From an uncultured Sphingomonadaceae bacterium (GTDB lineage: Bacteria; Pseudomonadota; Alphaproteobacteria; Sphingomonadales; Sphingomonadaceae), in the NCBI GenBank assembly GCA_947488845.1, contig CANLBM010000014.1, positions 1 to 64,000 of the forward strand: a stretch of 64,000 nt of DNA. The letters are read 5' to 3'. Positions 30,958-41,178 of this stretch are shown here, piece by piece. Each line of letters opens with the position of its first letter. Within the stretch, counting starts at the first letter, position 1. The translations under genes and the position numbers were made by a program. The notes beneath the pieces are model-generated. The model ran no database searches. It had not been told where the DNA came from and saw nothing but the letters and a program-made list of their open reading frames with translations.

Positions 30958-31325
30958 CAAAACTCTCCATCTTTTATTTGAGGGTTTTCTGACAACGGAG
31001 AATCGTGATCAATAATTACCTGTCGAGTGCCGTTTTCGGAATTCTCACCCATTAAAGATATCAACATTTTTCTCTCGACATGAGTGTCATGCTGCAGCCG
31101 ATCCGTGTCGCCATTGGTAAATTTAACGATTTGCCAACAGCCTATCAAAACGGGAAGCGTTCCAACCGTGAAGGCAACATAGGTTAAGGGAGGCGGCATC
31201 AGGTAAGTGAGAGTGTAACCGCCAGCAACAGCAAGAACGCTCAGCAGAAGCGTCGGATTTAGTGCACTGCTCGAAGCTACGTGCTTGGAAAACGATCCCA
31301 AGGTTTTATCACCAAATAGATTCAC
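30957..31325 (-). CDS. small two-helix membrane protein of unknown function
   Basis: I favour the GTG at 31325, with GGGGAGAGG five bases upstream, giving 122 residues; a TTG at 31352 would add nine. Two transmembrane helices are visible (about residues 24-44 and 47-68). A hydrophilic tail follows with NGDTDRLQHDTHVERKMLISLMGE and an acidic C-terminus. The DPDRLQ-type motif after a second helix recalls small membrane proteins common in phage and accessory loci. It is AT-rich relative to its neighbours and overlaps the next gene by one base. Confidence 0.6.
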   Translation of the reverse strand: MNLFGDKTLGSFSKHVASSSALNPTLLLSVLAVAGGYTLTYLMPPPLTYVAFTVGTLPVLIGCWQIVKFTNGDTDRLQHDTHVERKMLISLMGENSENGTRQVIIDHDSPLSENPQIKDGEF

Positions 31326-31407
31326 TGCGACCTCTCCCCGAATATCTTGCAAGCGTGAAATCGGCTGTTAAAGCTAAGATCAGCGCAATGGTATGACAGC
31401 GCACATA

Positions 31408-31785
31408 TCACGCCGGATTCTCGTCAGAAATCTCGCCATTCTCATTGCAGGCAAAACAGCCCCAGCCGTCATGGTCGATGTCATATTCGCTCTCGATCTC
31501 GAGGCATTTGCGGGTCAGTTCGCGGATCGTGTCGCGCTTGGTGTCGAGGTCAATCTGCAGCTCGATCACCCACTCGTCATCCTCGTTGGTGACCAAAGCC
31601 GAACGAAAGCCCCATTTCGCCGCGTCATTCTTCAGCTTGTTGAGATCGGCAACCGCCCCGACAAATTGCACGTTAATTTCGCGCACAACATGCGCAATAT
31701 CGCCGCCCGCTGCCATATTTTGGAGAATTTCGTCATCAATTGCCCATTCTTCGGCAAGATGCGCGGGATCAATTGGTCCGCTCAT
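31408..31785 (-). CDS. RraB-like ribonuclease E inhibitor domain protein
   Basis: The 125-residue protein has the RraB fold pattern: a helical N-terminus, VREINVQFVGAVADLNKLKNDAAKWGF, an acidic EDDEWVIELQIDLDTKRDTIRELT block, and YDIDHDGWGCF matching the YDGWGT end of E. coli RraB. RraB binds RNase E and alters mRNA decay; whether this family member does so is not known. Its ATG overlaps the carA stop (TAATG), so it is translationally coupled to carA. Confidence 0.75.
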   Translation of the reverse strand: MSGPIDPAHLAEEWAIDDEILQNMAAGGDIAHVVREINVQFVGAVADLNKLKNDAAKWGFRSALVTNEDDEWVIELQIDLDTKRDTIRELTRKCLEIESEYDIDHDGWGCFACNENGEISDENPA

Positions 31786-32978
31786 TAGCTAAGCCCCCCG
31801 ACAAATTTCTCGAACAGATAGAAACTGTCCTGCGGGCCTGGCGAAGCTTCCGGGTGATATTGGACGCCAAAGGCCTTTTTGCCGATAATCTCGATGCCGC
31901 AATTGCTGCCGTCGAACAGGCTCTTGTGGGTTTCGTGAATATTGTCCGGCAGCGTCTCACCGTCCACCGCAAAACCGTGGTTCATGCTGGTGATCTCGAC
32001 CAGCCCTTCGGTCTCGGCCCAGCCGCCGCCGATCCGCTGCACCGGATGATTGGCGCCGCGATGGCCCTGGTGCATTTTCACCGTCTTGGCACCTGCCGCG
32101 AGGGCGAGCATCTGGTGACCAAGGCAGATGCCGAACAGCGGGATATCCTGCTCGAGTAGCTGCTGGATCACCGGAACCGCATAGACGCCGGTTGCCGCCG
32201 GATCACCGGGACCGTTGGACAGAAACACGCCGGTCGGCTTCAATGCCATGATTTCTTCATACGAAGTTTTTGCAGGAACTACAGTAACTTTTGCGCCAGC
32301 CTTAACAAGGTTTCTGAAGATGTTGCGCTTCGCACCATAATCAATAGCCACCACATGCGGGCGGGTAAAAGATGCTTCCAAATCTTCCAATGGTGCATAG
32401 CCATGGCCCAGTCGCCACATGCCACCCTTGTCCCATAATTGCGTCTGGTGACCGGTCACTTCCTTCGCCAGATCCATGCCCTCGAGGCCGGCCCAAGCCC
32501 GCGCCTTGCCAAGCAATTCGTCGATATCGAACTGGCCCTCGGGATCATAAGCGATCACCGCATTGGGAGCGCTCGCTTCCCTGATCCGCCGGGTCAAAGC
32601 CCTTGTATCCACACCGGAAATCCCGATCCGGCCCTGTTCGGCCATCCACTGGTCAAACGGCTTCTGGTCGCGGAAATTGGACGGTGCGGTAATATCCTCG
32701 CGGACGATACAACCCAGAGCATGCGGGCTGTCCGCCTCGACATCCTCGTCATTGGTGCCGGTGTTGCCGATATGGGGAAAGGTGAAGGTCACGATCTGCC
32801 CGGCATAGCTGGGGTCGGTCATCACTTCCTGATAACCGGTCATCGCGGTGTTGAAGCAGACTTCACCAACCGCAGAACCGGTGGCACCAAAGCCCCTGCC
32901 CCAGATTATCGTGCCGTCGGCCAATACCAATATCCCGGTTGCACCCTCTGGAGCGGCGGGATTATGGGCATGGGTCAT
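31785..32978 (-). CDS. carA: carbamoyl-phosphate synthase small subunit (glutaminase)
   Basis: The 397-residue protein has an N-terminal CarA domain (GRGFGATGSAVGEVCFNTAMTGYQEVMTDPSYAGQ) and a class I glutamine amidotransferase domain. Its nucleophilic Cys is in FGICLGHQML and its His/Glu pair is in QYHPEASPGP. It delivers ammonia from glutamine to CarB. The operon order on the minus strand is carA, rraB-like, two small unknown genes, carB. Confidence 0.97.
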   Translation of the reverse strand: MTHAHNPAAPEGATGILVLADGTIIWGRGFGATGSAVGEVCFNTAMTGYQEVMTDPSYAGQIVTFTFPHIGNTGTNDEDVEADSPHALGCIVREDITAPSNFRDQKPFDQWMAEQGRIGISGVDTRALTRRIREASAPNAVIAYDPEGQFDIDELLGKARAWAGLEGMDLAKEVTGHQTQLWDKGGMWRLGHGYAPLEDLEASFTRPHVVAIDYGAKRNIFRNLVKAGAKVTVVPAKTSYEEIMALKPTGVFLSNGPGDPAATGVYAVPVIQQLLEQDIPLFGICLGHQMLALAAGAKTVKMHQGHRGANHPVQRIGGGWAETEGLVEITSMNHGFAVDGETLPDNIHETHKSLFDGSNCGIEIIGKKAFGVQYHPEASPGPQDSFYLFEKFVGGLS

Positions 32979-33111
32979 GAGCTGTTCCTTCAGGTCCGTC
33001 TTAGGCGCAAAATTTCATGGGGCCTAGAGCCAGATTTCTGGCGCCACAATCTATGAAAAATATTATGTTCCCGCTATGGTGGTCGCTTATTCCAAAAATA
33101 TGAGGAACGCC

Positions 33112-33564
33112 ATGATTCGCGACACCGTGAAAGCCGCGCAAATTGCCGCCATGAAGGCCGGTGACAAGGACCGTACCGCCGCAACCCGCAGCATATTGGC
33201 GAAGATCAAGGACAAGGACATCGAACTGCGCACCAAGGAAGACGGTCGCGATGACGATACGATCCTGATCGACGTGCTGCAGAAAATGGCGAAACAGCGC
33301 CGCGAATCGATCGACATGTTCGAAAGCGGCGGTCGCACCGAGCTGGCCGCAGCGGAAAAAATGGAACTGGCAGTGATCGAGGAGTTCCTCCCCGCGCAAC
33401 TGAGCGACGAGGAAACCGCAGCACTGATCGACGGCATCAAGGCCGAACTGGGCGCCGACGGCATGAAGGACATGGGCCGGGTGATGGGCGAACTGAAAAA
33501 ACGCCACGGCACCGAAATCGACATGAGCAAGGCCAGCGCGCTGGTGAAGGCTGCGCTTTCGTGA
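33112..33564 (+). CDS. GatB/YqeY domain protein
   Basis: The 150-residue protein is taken from the ATG at 33112, preceded by GAGGA at five bases; upstream ATG codons lack such a site. It is the stand-alone YqeY family (KAAQIAAMKAGDKDRTAATRSILAKIKDKDIELR, EEFLPAQLSDEETAALI). It resembles the tail domain of GatB and may interact with tRNA. YqeY next to dnaG and rpoD is a typical alphaproteobacterial arrangement. Here a repeat element separates it from dnaG. Confidence 0.93.
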   Translation: MIRDTVKAAQIAAMKAGDKDRTAATRSILAKIKDKDIELRTKEDGRDDDTILIDVLQKMAKQRRESIDMFESGGRTELAAAEKMELAVIEEFLPAQLSDEETAALIDGIKAELGADGMKDMGRVMGELKKRHGTEIDMSKASALVKAALS

Positions 33565-33577
33565 AACGTAACTTCGA

Positions 33578-33605
33578 CCGTTCGTGTCGAGCGAAGTCGA
33601 GACAC
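33578..33605 (+). repeat. REP-like repeat, subtype 1, single copy
   Basis: This 28-bp copy (head CCGTTCGTGTCGAGCG, tail AGTCGAGACAC) starts 14 bp after the yqeY stop. It is identical over 28 bp to 33952-33979. It is itself an imperfect palindrome (GTGTCGA / TCGAGACAC). The GGGAGG just after it serves as the ribosome site of the GIY-YIG gene. Confidence 0.9.
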
Positions 33606-33620
33606 TTGGGAGGCGCGTAA

Positions 33621-33995
33621 TTGGCGTTTTGGACCTACATGCTGTTATGCGCAGATGGTAAGTTCTACACCGGTCACACGGATGATTTGGAACGCCGGAT
33701 AGCTGAGCATTGCACCGGTCGATATTGTAAGTTTACGAGCCAGCGACGGCCTGTAAAATTGGTTTGGTCCGAAACCTTCCCGACTCGAGAAGAAGCTTTG
33801 TCAGCCGAATTAACAGTCAAGAAATGGTCCCAGGCCAAAAAGCGCGCTCTAATTGCAGGTGACTGGAAGAAATTGTCCTATTTCGCAAAACCACCTCGAG
33901 ACCGTCTCTCGACTTCGCTCGAGACGAACGGAGAGTTGAGCGCCCAAAACACCGTTCGTGTCGAGCGAAGTCGAGACACCGGGATCACACAATGA
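33621..33995 (+). CDS. GIY-YIG nuclease superfamily protein (UPF0213-type), repeat-encoded tail
   Basis: The 124-residue protein starts at a TTG with GGAGG nine bases upstream. The GIY-YIG core occupies about residues 3-85: TYMLLCADGKFYTGHTDDLERR contains the variant GIY and YTG strands and the catalytic Arg region, and REEALSAELTVKKW holds the metal-binding Glu. Such single-domain proteins resemble YhbQ, a DNA nuclease. From about residue 95 to the end the protein is encoded by the REP doublet (RDRLSTSLETNGELSAQ, VRVERSRD), so the natural tail is replaced by translated repeat. The stop overlaps the dnaG start by 4 bp (ATGA). Confidence 0.87.
   Translation: MAFWTYMLLCADGKFYTGHTDDLERRIAEHCTGRYCKFTSQRRPVKLVWSETFPTREEALSAELTVKKWSQAKKRALIAGDWKKLSYFAKPPRDRLSTSLETNGELSAQNTVRVERSRDTGITQ
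33904..33979. repeat. REP-like inverted doublet, subtype 1
   Basis: An inverted copy (33904-33931) and a direct copy (33952-33979) of the 28-bp repeat face each other across a 20-bp spacer. The arms differ at three positions at most, so RNA or single-stranded DNA could form a hairpin of nearly 28 bp. The doublet lies wholly inside the end of the GIY-YIG reading frame and ends 12 bp before the dnaG ATG. Confidence 0.9.
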
Positions 33996-35860
33996 CCCTC
34001 TCCCCGCAATGGCTCGAACAACTGCGATCGCGGGTCACATTGTCGACCCTCATCGGACGGACCGTGAAGGTCCAGAAAGCGGGTCGCGAGTACAAGGCCT
34101 GCTGCCCGTTCCATAACGAGAATACGCCCAGCTTCACGATCAACGACGAGAAGGGCTTCTACCACTGCTTTGGCTGCGGCGCCCATGGTGACGCGATCAG
34201 TTGGATGACCGAGCAGCGTGGACTTGGCTTCATGGATGCGGTCAAGGATCTGGCAGCCGAAGCGCAGATGGACGTCCCTGCCCCCGACCCGCGTGCGGCG
34301 CAGCGGCAGGAGGTCCGCGCCACCCTGCATGACGTCATGGCGGCAGCGCAGGACTGGTTTGTCGCGCAATTCAACGGGACCGAGGGTGCTGCGGCGCGCG
34401 AATATCTGAAGAATCGCGGCATATCGGAAAGCACGATCCGCGAGTTCGGCTTCGGCTTTGCGCCTGATTCGCGCGGCCGGCTCAAACAGGCGCTCTCGAC
34501 CCATGGCATCGACCAGCTGATCGAGGCCGGCCTGCTGATCAAGGTCGATGACAAGGAGCCTTATGACCGGTTCCGCGGCCGGCTGATGATCCCGATCCGC
34601 GATCCCCGCGGCCGGGTGATTGCCTTTGGCGGCCGGATATTGGGCGACGGCGAACCGAAATATCTCAACAGCCCCGACACCCCGCTGTTCGACAAGGGCC
34701 GCACGCTCTACAATCTCGACAAGGCGTCTCCCGCCTCCCGCCAGACCGGTCGCATATTGGTGGTCGAAGGCTATATGGACGCCATCGCGCTCGCCCAGGC
34801 CGGTTTCGCCGATGTCGTCGCTCCGCTCGGAACCGCCCTGACCGAGCACCAGATCGAACGCATCTGGAAGATGGTCGAAGCGCCGATCCTCTGCTTCGAC
34901 GGCGACAATGCAGGACAGAAAGCGGCCATGCGCGCCGCTCTGCGCGCCCTGCCGATATTGCGGCCATCGCACAGCCTGCACTTCATTTCCCTCCCCGCAG
35001 GGCAAGATCCCGACGACCTGATCCGCTCGGAAGGCGCCCACGCCTTCGCCGCCCTTATCGCCAAGCCGCAGACGCTGGACGATAAAATCTGGCAGGTGGA
35101 GTTTGACGCCGAGCCGCTCAACACCCCGGAAACCAAGGCGGGCCTGAAAAAACGGCTGTCCGACCATGTCCGCGACATCGCCGATCAGGATATCGCACAT
35201 CATTATCGCCAGGAATTTAACGACCGCTATCAGGCTGCTTTTTTCGCGCAGAAGGACAGCCGGTCCGACGGGCGCTTCACGCCAAACAAGGGCCGCAAAT
35301 TCCCGTCAAAATTTGTCTCCTACAAGCCGCTCGACGAGACCAAGAGCTTTCTCATCGAGGGCTATGACCTGCAGATTGCCAAGGGTATATTGGGTGGCCT
35401 GATCCGTCATCCGTGCCGGATTTCCAGCCATTTCGAGGAGCTTCACGCGATCAAGCTGGCCGATTCGCAGCTGCAGATATTGCTCGGTGAACTGATCAAT
35501 GTCGCGATGCGCAAAGAAACGCTTGATATGCAGGGCCTTCTTACCATATTGGAAAAGACAGATTGTTATAATGTCGCAAAAGGGCTGTTACGGGCCGACG
35601 CGCTGAATTTCACTTTCAACCGCAAAATGCCAGACGATGCCCCTTCGCAACTGATCGAACGGGCGCATAAGGATTTGGCAGAAGCGATAAAAGTGGTGAC
35701 GGCGCGCCCCGGACTGGAAGCGGCTCTGGCAGAGGCAACGCGGCGGTATATGGATGAACTCACGGAAGAGAGCCAGGCCGAGCAGCAGCGCCTTCGGGAA
35801 GCGAAACAGTTATTTCACGAGCGATTGGTCGAGCTGACCCAGATCGACGACGCAGTATAG
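33992..35860 (+). CDS. dnaG: DNA primase
   Basis: The 622-residue primase has a CHC2 zinc finger (Cys38, His41, Cys59, Cys62) and the RNA polymerase core with EGYMDAIAL and the TOPRIM FDGDNAGQKAA. A C-terminal helicase-interaction region follows. It makes RNA primers for replication. The ATG is overlapped by the stop of the GIY-YIG gene, and only a weak GGGA lies nine bases upstream, directly after a large palindrome. Translation may therefore depend on coupling to the upstream gene. rpoD follows 23 bp downstream. Confidence 0.97.
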   Translation: MTLSPQWLEQLRSRVTLSTLIGRTVKVQKAGREYKACCPFHNENTPSFTINDEKGFYHCFGCGAHGDAISWMTEQRGLGFMDAVKDLAAEAQMDVPAPDPRAAQRQEVRATLHDVMAAAQDWFVAQFNGTEGAAAREYLKNRGISESTIREFGFGFAPDSRGRLKQALSTHGIDQLIEAGLLIKVDDKEPYDRFRGRLMIPIRDPRGRVIAFGGRILGDGEPKYLNSPDTPLFDKGRTLYNLDKASPASRQTGRILVVEGYMDAIALAQAGFADVVAPLGTALTEHQIERIWKMVEAPILCFDGDNAGQKAAMRAALRALPILRPSHSLHFISLPAGQDPDDLIRSEGAHAFAALIAKPQTLDDKIWQVEFDAEPLNTPETKAGLKKRLSDHVRDIADQDIAHHYRQEFNDRYQAAFFAQKDSRSDGRFTPNKGRKFPSKFVSYKPLDETKSFLIEGYDLQIAKGILGGLIRHPCRISSHFEELHAIKLADSQLQILLGELINVAMRKETLDMQGLLTILEKTDCYNVAKGLLRADALNFTFNRKMPDDAPSQLIERAHKDLAEAIKVVTARPGLEAALAEATRRYMDELTEESQAEQQRLREAKQLFHERLVELTQIDDAV

Positions 35861-35883
35861 TTTTAAATTAGGGGCCTGAGCCA

Positions 35884-37893
<2,010 letters not shown>

Positions 37894-38037
37894 CCATCGG
37901 TTTTTTGCGCTGATCATCATGGTTTGTAATTCCCTAACGGCCAATAAACCGGCTCTTTAGGAATGGCCTGTATAACGCAAATTAGACGAAGATGCCCCCG
38001 GCATTTTCAGTGTAATTCTCGGGATATCGGAAACTTG

Positions 38038-38697
38038 ATGCTAGGACAAAATGCACATTCGGCAGCACAAAGCAGCTTCGCTGAGCATGTCGGGGCTAAT
38101 GGCAGTGACGCGACACCCTATGTCCGGAACATCGCCGAAGATTTCTCGATTCTGTCCGGTGCGGATATCGCCGATATTACCCATTTCTTGTGCGTTTTGC
38201 ACGGTCGTCATCCCGGCGTGATCGATCGAGCTGCGACCAAGACGGCTGATGATGCCGCTCGCTCATGGCTAATTCGGGCTACCGATGGATTTGCGGCTGA
38301 ACGATCATTTCTCACCAAGTTGACGGTGGCTGCCGGACCGATTTCGGGCGTAAGCGCGACCGACCAGAGCAACGCGGCAGTCTTTGGTCAGCGCAAAGCG
38401 CTGGATATGCTTTCCCAGTCGGATCGCAACGGATGCGCGATCGGCGCAGCCATTGCGCTGGTTTCGGACTGGCATCCGATACGAAAGATACTGGAACGGA
38501 TCGCACTGCGTGTCGGCGTCGAAGCCCGTTCGTCCACATTGCCGGATCTAACGACGACTTCAATTCTCAAGGACCAATTATCGGAATCTCCGGCCGTGGA
38601 ACGGGCTTTGAATTTTGGTGCCGAACAGTTGCTCAACCAGCACCGCGGCCTTTGGCAACTGCTCGAAGCACGCCGAAACACACGTCTTTCCCAATAA
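38038..38697 (+). CDS. hypothetical protein
   Basis: The 219-residue product is taken from the ATG at 38038, the first start that gives a compact protein; an upstream frame extension to 37963 looks non-coding. It is soluble and helical with no signal peptide. Notable segments are ITHFLCVLHGRHPGVIDRAATKT, an aromatic patch around WLIRATDGFAAERSFLTKL, and QRKALDMLSQSDRNGCAIGAAIALVSDWHPIR. I do not recognise the family. It lies between rpoD and the moxR gene on the same strand. Confidence 0.75.
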   Translation: MLGQNAHSAAQSSFAEHVGANGSDATPYVRNIAEDFSILSGADIADITHFLCVLHGRHPGVIDRAATKTADDAARSWLIRATDGFAAERSFLTKLTVAAGPISGVSATDQSNAAVFGQRKALDMLSQSDRNGCAIGAAIALVSDWHPIRKILERIALRVGVEARSSTLPDLTTTSILKDQLSESPAVERALNFGAEQLLNQHRGLWQLLEARRNTRLSQ

Positions 38698-38802
38698 TCA
38701 CGTGCAAGTTTTCTCTGTTCTTAACTAAATGATTAACTTGCCTACATACCGGCTTTTCCCTATCGCCTTTGCTTTGACGTTCACGGCAAGGAATAGAAAA
38801 TC

Positions 38803-39648
38803 ATGCGTTTTGACGGTACCAAGGACTATGTTGCAACCGATGATCTGAAGGTTGCTGTCAATGCTGCCATGACCCTCCGTCGCCCGCTGCTCGTCAAAGG
38901 CGAGCCCGGTACCGGGAAAACGGTACTGGCCTATGAGATTGCCAAAGCAATGGGGACGCCACTCATAGAATGGAATGTGAAATCCACCACGAAAGCCCAT
39001 CAGGGCCTTTATGAATATGATGCGGTGGCCCGTCTTCGCGATGGCCAGCTGGGCGATGAACGCGTGCATGATATTTCCAACTATATCCGCAAGGGCAAGC
39101 TGTGGGAGGCCTTTACCGCTCCCGAACTTCCCGTGCTGCTGATCGACGAGATCGACAAAGCGGACATCGAGTTTCCCAACGATCTTCTGCAGGAACTCGA
39201 CCGCATGGAATTCCATGTTTACGAAACCAAAGAAACGATCAAGGCTGTCGAACGGCCGATTGTGATCATCACTTCGAATAACGAGAAGGAACTGCCAGAC
39301 GCATTCCTGCGCCGTTGTTTCTTCCACTATATCAAATTCCCGGATCGCGAAACGATGCAGGACATCATCAATGTCCATTTCCCCGACATCCAGGGAATTC
39401 TGGTCAAAAAGGCAATGGATATCTTCTACGATGTTCGTGACGTCCCGGGCCTCAAGAAAAAACCGAGCACCAGCGAATTGCTGGACTGGCTGAAATTGAT
39501 CCTCAACGAGGATATGCCGCTCGAAGTGCTGCAATCAAAGGATAGCAGCAAGGCGATTCCGCCATTGCACGGTGCACTGCTGAAGAACGAGCAGGACGTG
39601 ATGCTGTTCGAACGTCTGGCATTTATGGCGAAACGCGAAGCGCGCTAG
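38803..39648 (+). CDS. MoxR family AAA+ ATPase
   Basis: The 281 residues include Walker A GEPGTGKT (33-40), Walker B LLIDEIDKAD (about 110-119), sensor ITSNNEKELPDAFLRRC and an arginine finger region. MoxR ATPases act as chaperones that insert cofactors or assemble complexes together with VWA partners. The VWA gene follows 15 bp downstream, as expected. The substrate complex is unknown. Confidence 0.95.
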   Translation: MRFDGTKDYVATDDLKVAVNAAMTLRRPLLVKGEPGTGKTVLAYEIAKAMGTPLIEWNVKSTTKAHQGLYEYDAVARLRDGQLGDERVHDISNYIRKGKLWEAFTAPELPVLLIDEIDKADIEFPNDLLQELDRMEFHVYETKETIKAVERPIVIITSNNEKELPDAFLRRCFFHYIKFPDRETMQDIINVHFPDIQGILVKKAMDIFYDVRDVPGLKKKPSTSELLDWLKLILNEDMPLEVLQSKDSSKAIPPLHGALLKNEQDVMLFERLAFMAKREAR

Positions 39649-39663
39649 ACAAAGGCACAAACG

Positions 39664-40845
39664 ATGTTCTTTAACTTCATGGACGAACTCAGAGCTGCTG
39701 GCATCACGGCTTCGCTCAAGGAACATCTGGTGCTGCTCGAGGCGCTTGAAAAAGACGTAATCCGGCGCAGTCCGGAAGAATTCTATTATCTCTCCCGCGC
39801 CACGTTCGTGAAGGACGAAGGCTTGCTGGACCGTTTCGACCAGGTTTTTTCAAAAGTCTTCAAAGGCATAGAAACGACCTACGGGACGCAGGAAGAAGAT
39901 ATTCCGCTCGATTGGCTGAAAGCGGTCGCCGAAAAATATCTGTCCGAAGAGGAAATGGAAAAAATCAAGTCTCTCGGCAGCTGGGACGAGATCATGGAGA
40001 CGCTGAAAGAACGGCTCGAAGAACAGGAAAAGCGCCATGAAGGCGGCAGCAAGTGGATCGGCACCGGCGGCACCTCTCCCTATGGCAATTCGGGTTATAA
40101 TCCGGAAGGCGTCCGGATCGGCGGCGAAGGCGGACAGAAAAAAGCAATCAAGGTCTGGGACAAGCGCGAATTCCAGAATCTCGATAACACCAAGCTGCTC
40201 GGGACGCGCAATATCAAGGTTGCACTCCGCCGCTTGCGCAAATTTGCGCGTGAGGGTGCCGCCGATGAACTGGACATTGACCGGACGATCAACGGCACCG
40301 CCAAACAGGGCTGGCTCGACATCCACATGCGGCCCGAACGGCACAATGCGGTAAAATTATTGCTGTTTCTGGACGTTGGCGGTTCGATGGATCCCTTCAT
40401 CAAGCTTTGCGAGGAATTGTTCAGCGCAGCGACCACCGAGTTCAAGAATCTCGAATTTTTCTATTTCCACAACTGCCCTTATGAAGGGCTGTGGAAAGAT
40501 AACCGTCGGCGCTTTTCCGAACGCACCAACACCTGGGATGTCCTTCACAAATATGGTCATGATTATAAGCTGATCTTCGTCGGGGACGCGTCGATGAGTC
40601 CCTATGAAATCACCCACCCGGGTGGTTCTGTCGAACATTTCAATGAAGAAGCCGGGGTGACGTGGATGCAGCGCCTGACCAACACCTACCCCGCGGCAGC
40701 GTGGCTCAATCCGGTACCGGAAAAGCAATGGGGCTATTCACAAAGCGTCAAAATCATTCGCGAACTGATGAATGATCGGATGTACCCGCTGACGGTTGAT
40801 GGTCTGAGTGATGCAATGAAAGAACTGACCCGCAAACAGGGCTAG
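39664..40845 (+). CDS. VWA domain protein, CoxE-like, partner of MoxR
   Basis: The 393-residue protein has a helical N-terminal half (KEHLVLLEALEKDVI; FMDELRAAGI) typical of CoxE-like proteins. A basic/glycine-rich linker follows, then a C-terminal VWA domain with MIDAS residues in DVGGSMD (about residue 237) and VGDASMSPYE. It has no signal peptide, so it works in the cytoplasm with the MoxR ATPase encoded just upstream. Its stop is shared with the convergent gene (CTAG). Confidence 0.92.
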   Translation: MFFNFMDELRAAGITASLKEHLVLLEALEKDVIRRSPEEFYYLSRATFVKDEGLLDRFDQVFSKVFKGIETTYGTQEEDIPLDWLKAVAEKYLSEEEMEKIKSLGSWDEIMETLKERLEEQEKRHEGGSKWIGTGGTSPYGNSGYNPEGVRIGGEGGQKKAIKVWDKREFQNLDNTKLLGTRNIKVALRRLRKFAREGAADELDIDRTINGTAKQGWLDIHMRPERHNAVKLLLFLDVGGSMDPFIKLCEELFSAATTEFKNLEFFYFHNCPYEGLWKDNRRRFSERTNTWDVLHKYGHDYKLIFVGDASMSPYEITHPGGSVEHFNEEAGVTWMQRLTNTYPAAAWLNPVPEKQWGYSQSVKIIRELMNDRMYPLTVDGLSDAMKELTRKQG

Positions 40846-41144
40846 GCTTCCACCGCCAATAATGTCGTACCATCATATTTTTCGGCCGCCGGCTCGAAAA
40901 TTTCCGACTTTTCAAAATGCAGATCTTCCACGCGAACATCTTTCAAACCGGAAAGCTTGAAAGTTCCGAGCTTGGTCTCCCTCGGTGGTAACCCGTCTTT
41001 TTCCAATGGAACAGCGTCCACGTACATTTCGTCATGCCGGGTATAGAGAATATGCGGCGCCAGCTTGAACGTCGTGTTATTATAAGTGGCGGCCACACAT
41101 TTCTTCAGTGCAACGCCTTCGAAGATTTCTTTGCTCGGTAACAT
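40842..41144 (-). CDS. small WYL-like domain protein
   Basis: The 100-residue protein has a pattern resembling the WYL ligand-sensing fold: KKCVAATYNNTTFKLAPHILYTRHDEMYVDAVPLEKDG, then KLGTFKLSGLKDVRVEDLHFEKSEIFEP. No helix-turn-helix is present, so it is not a full WYL regulator. Function is unknown. A 27-bp perfect palindrome 35-61 bp upstream of the start codon suggests controlled expression. Confidence 0.7.
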   Translation of the reverse strand: MLPSKEIFEGVALKKCVAATYNNTTFKLAPHILYTRHDEMYVDAVPLEKDGLPPRETKLGTFKLSGLKDVRVEDLHFEKSEIFEPAAEKYDGTTLLAVEA

Positions 41145-41178
41145 TGTGGCAAATTACCAGATTTTCGGTCAAATGCAA

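Larger units (their letters stand above)
33578..33979 (+). mobile_element. REP / GIY-YIG gene / REP-doublet unit
   Basis: A GIY-YIG nuclease gene is bracketed by identical 28-bp repeats in direct orientation, with a third inverted copy inside the right end. The unit separates yqeY from dnaG, which are usually adjacent or close, and its base composition is visibly lower in GC than dnaG. The layout resembles REP elements around RAYT transposases, but with a GIY-YIG nuclease instead. Mobility is inferred, not shown. Confidence 0.5.

Noticed and set aside
38721-38736. CtrA-like site TTAA-N8-TTAA upstream of the moxR gene
   Set aside because: The CtrA consensus needs a 7-bp spacer; here it is 8. 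The gene has no known cell-cycle link.
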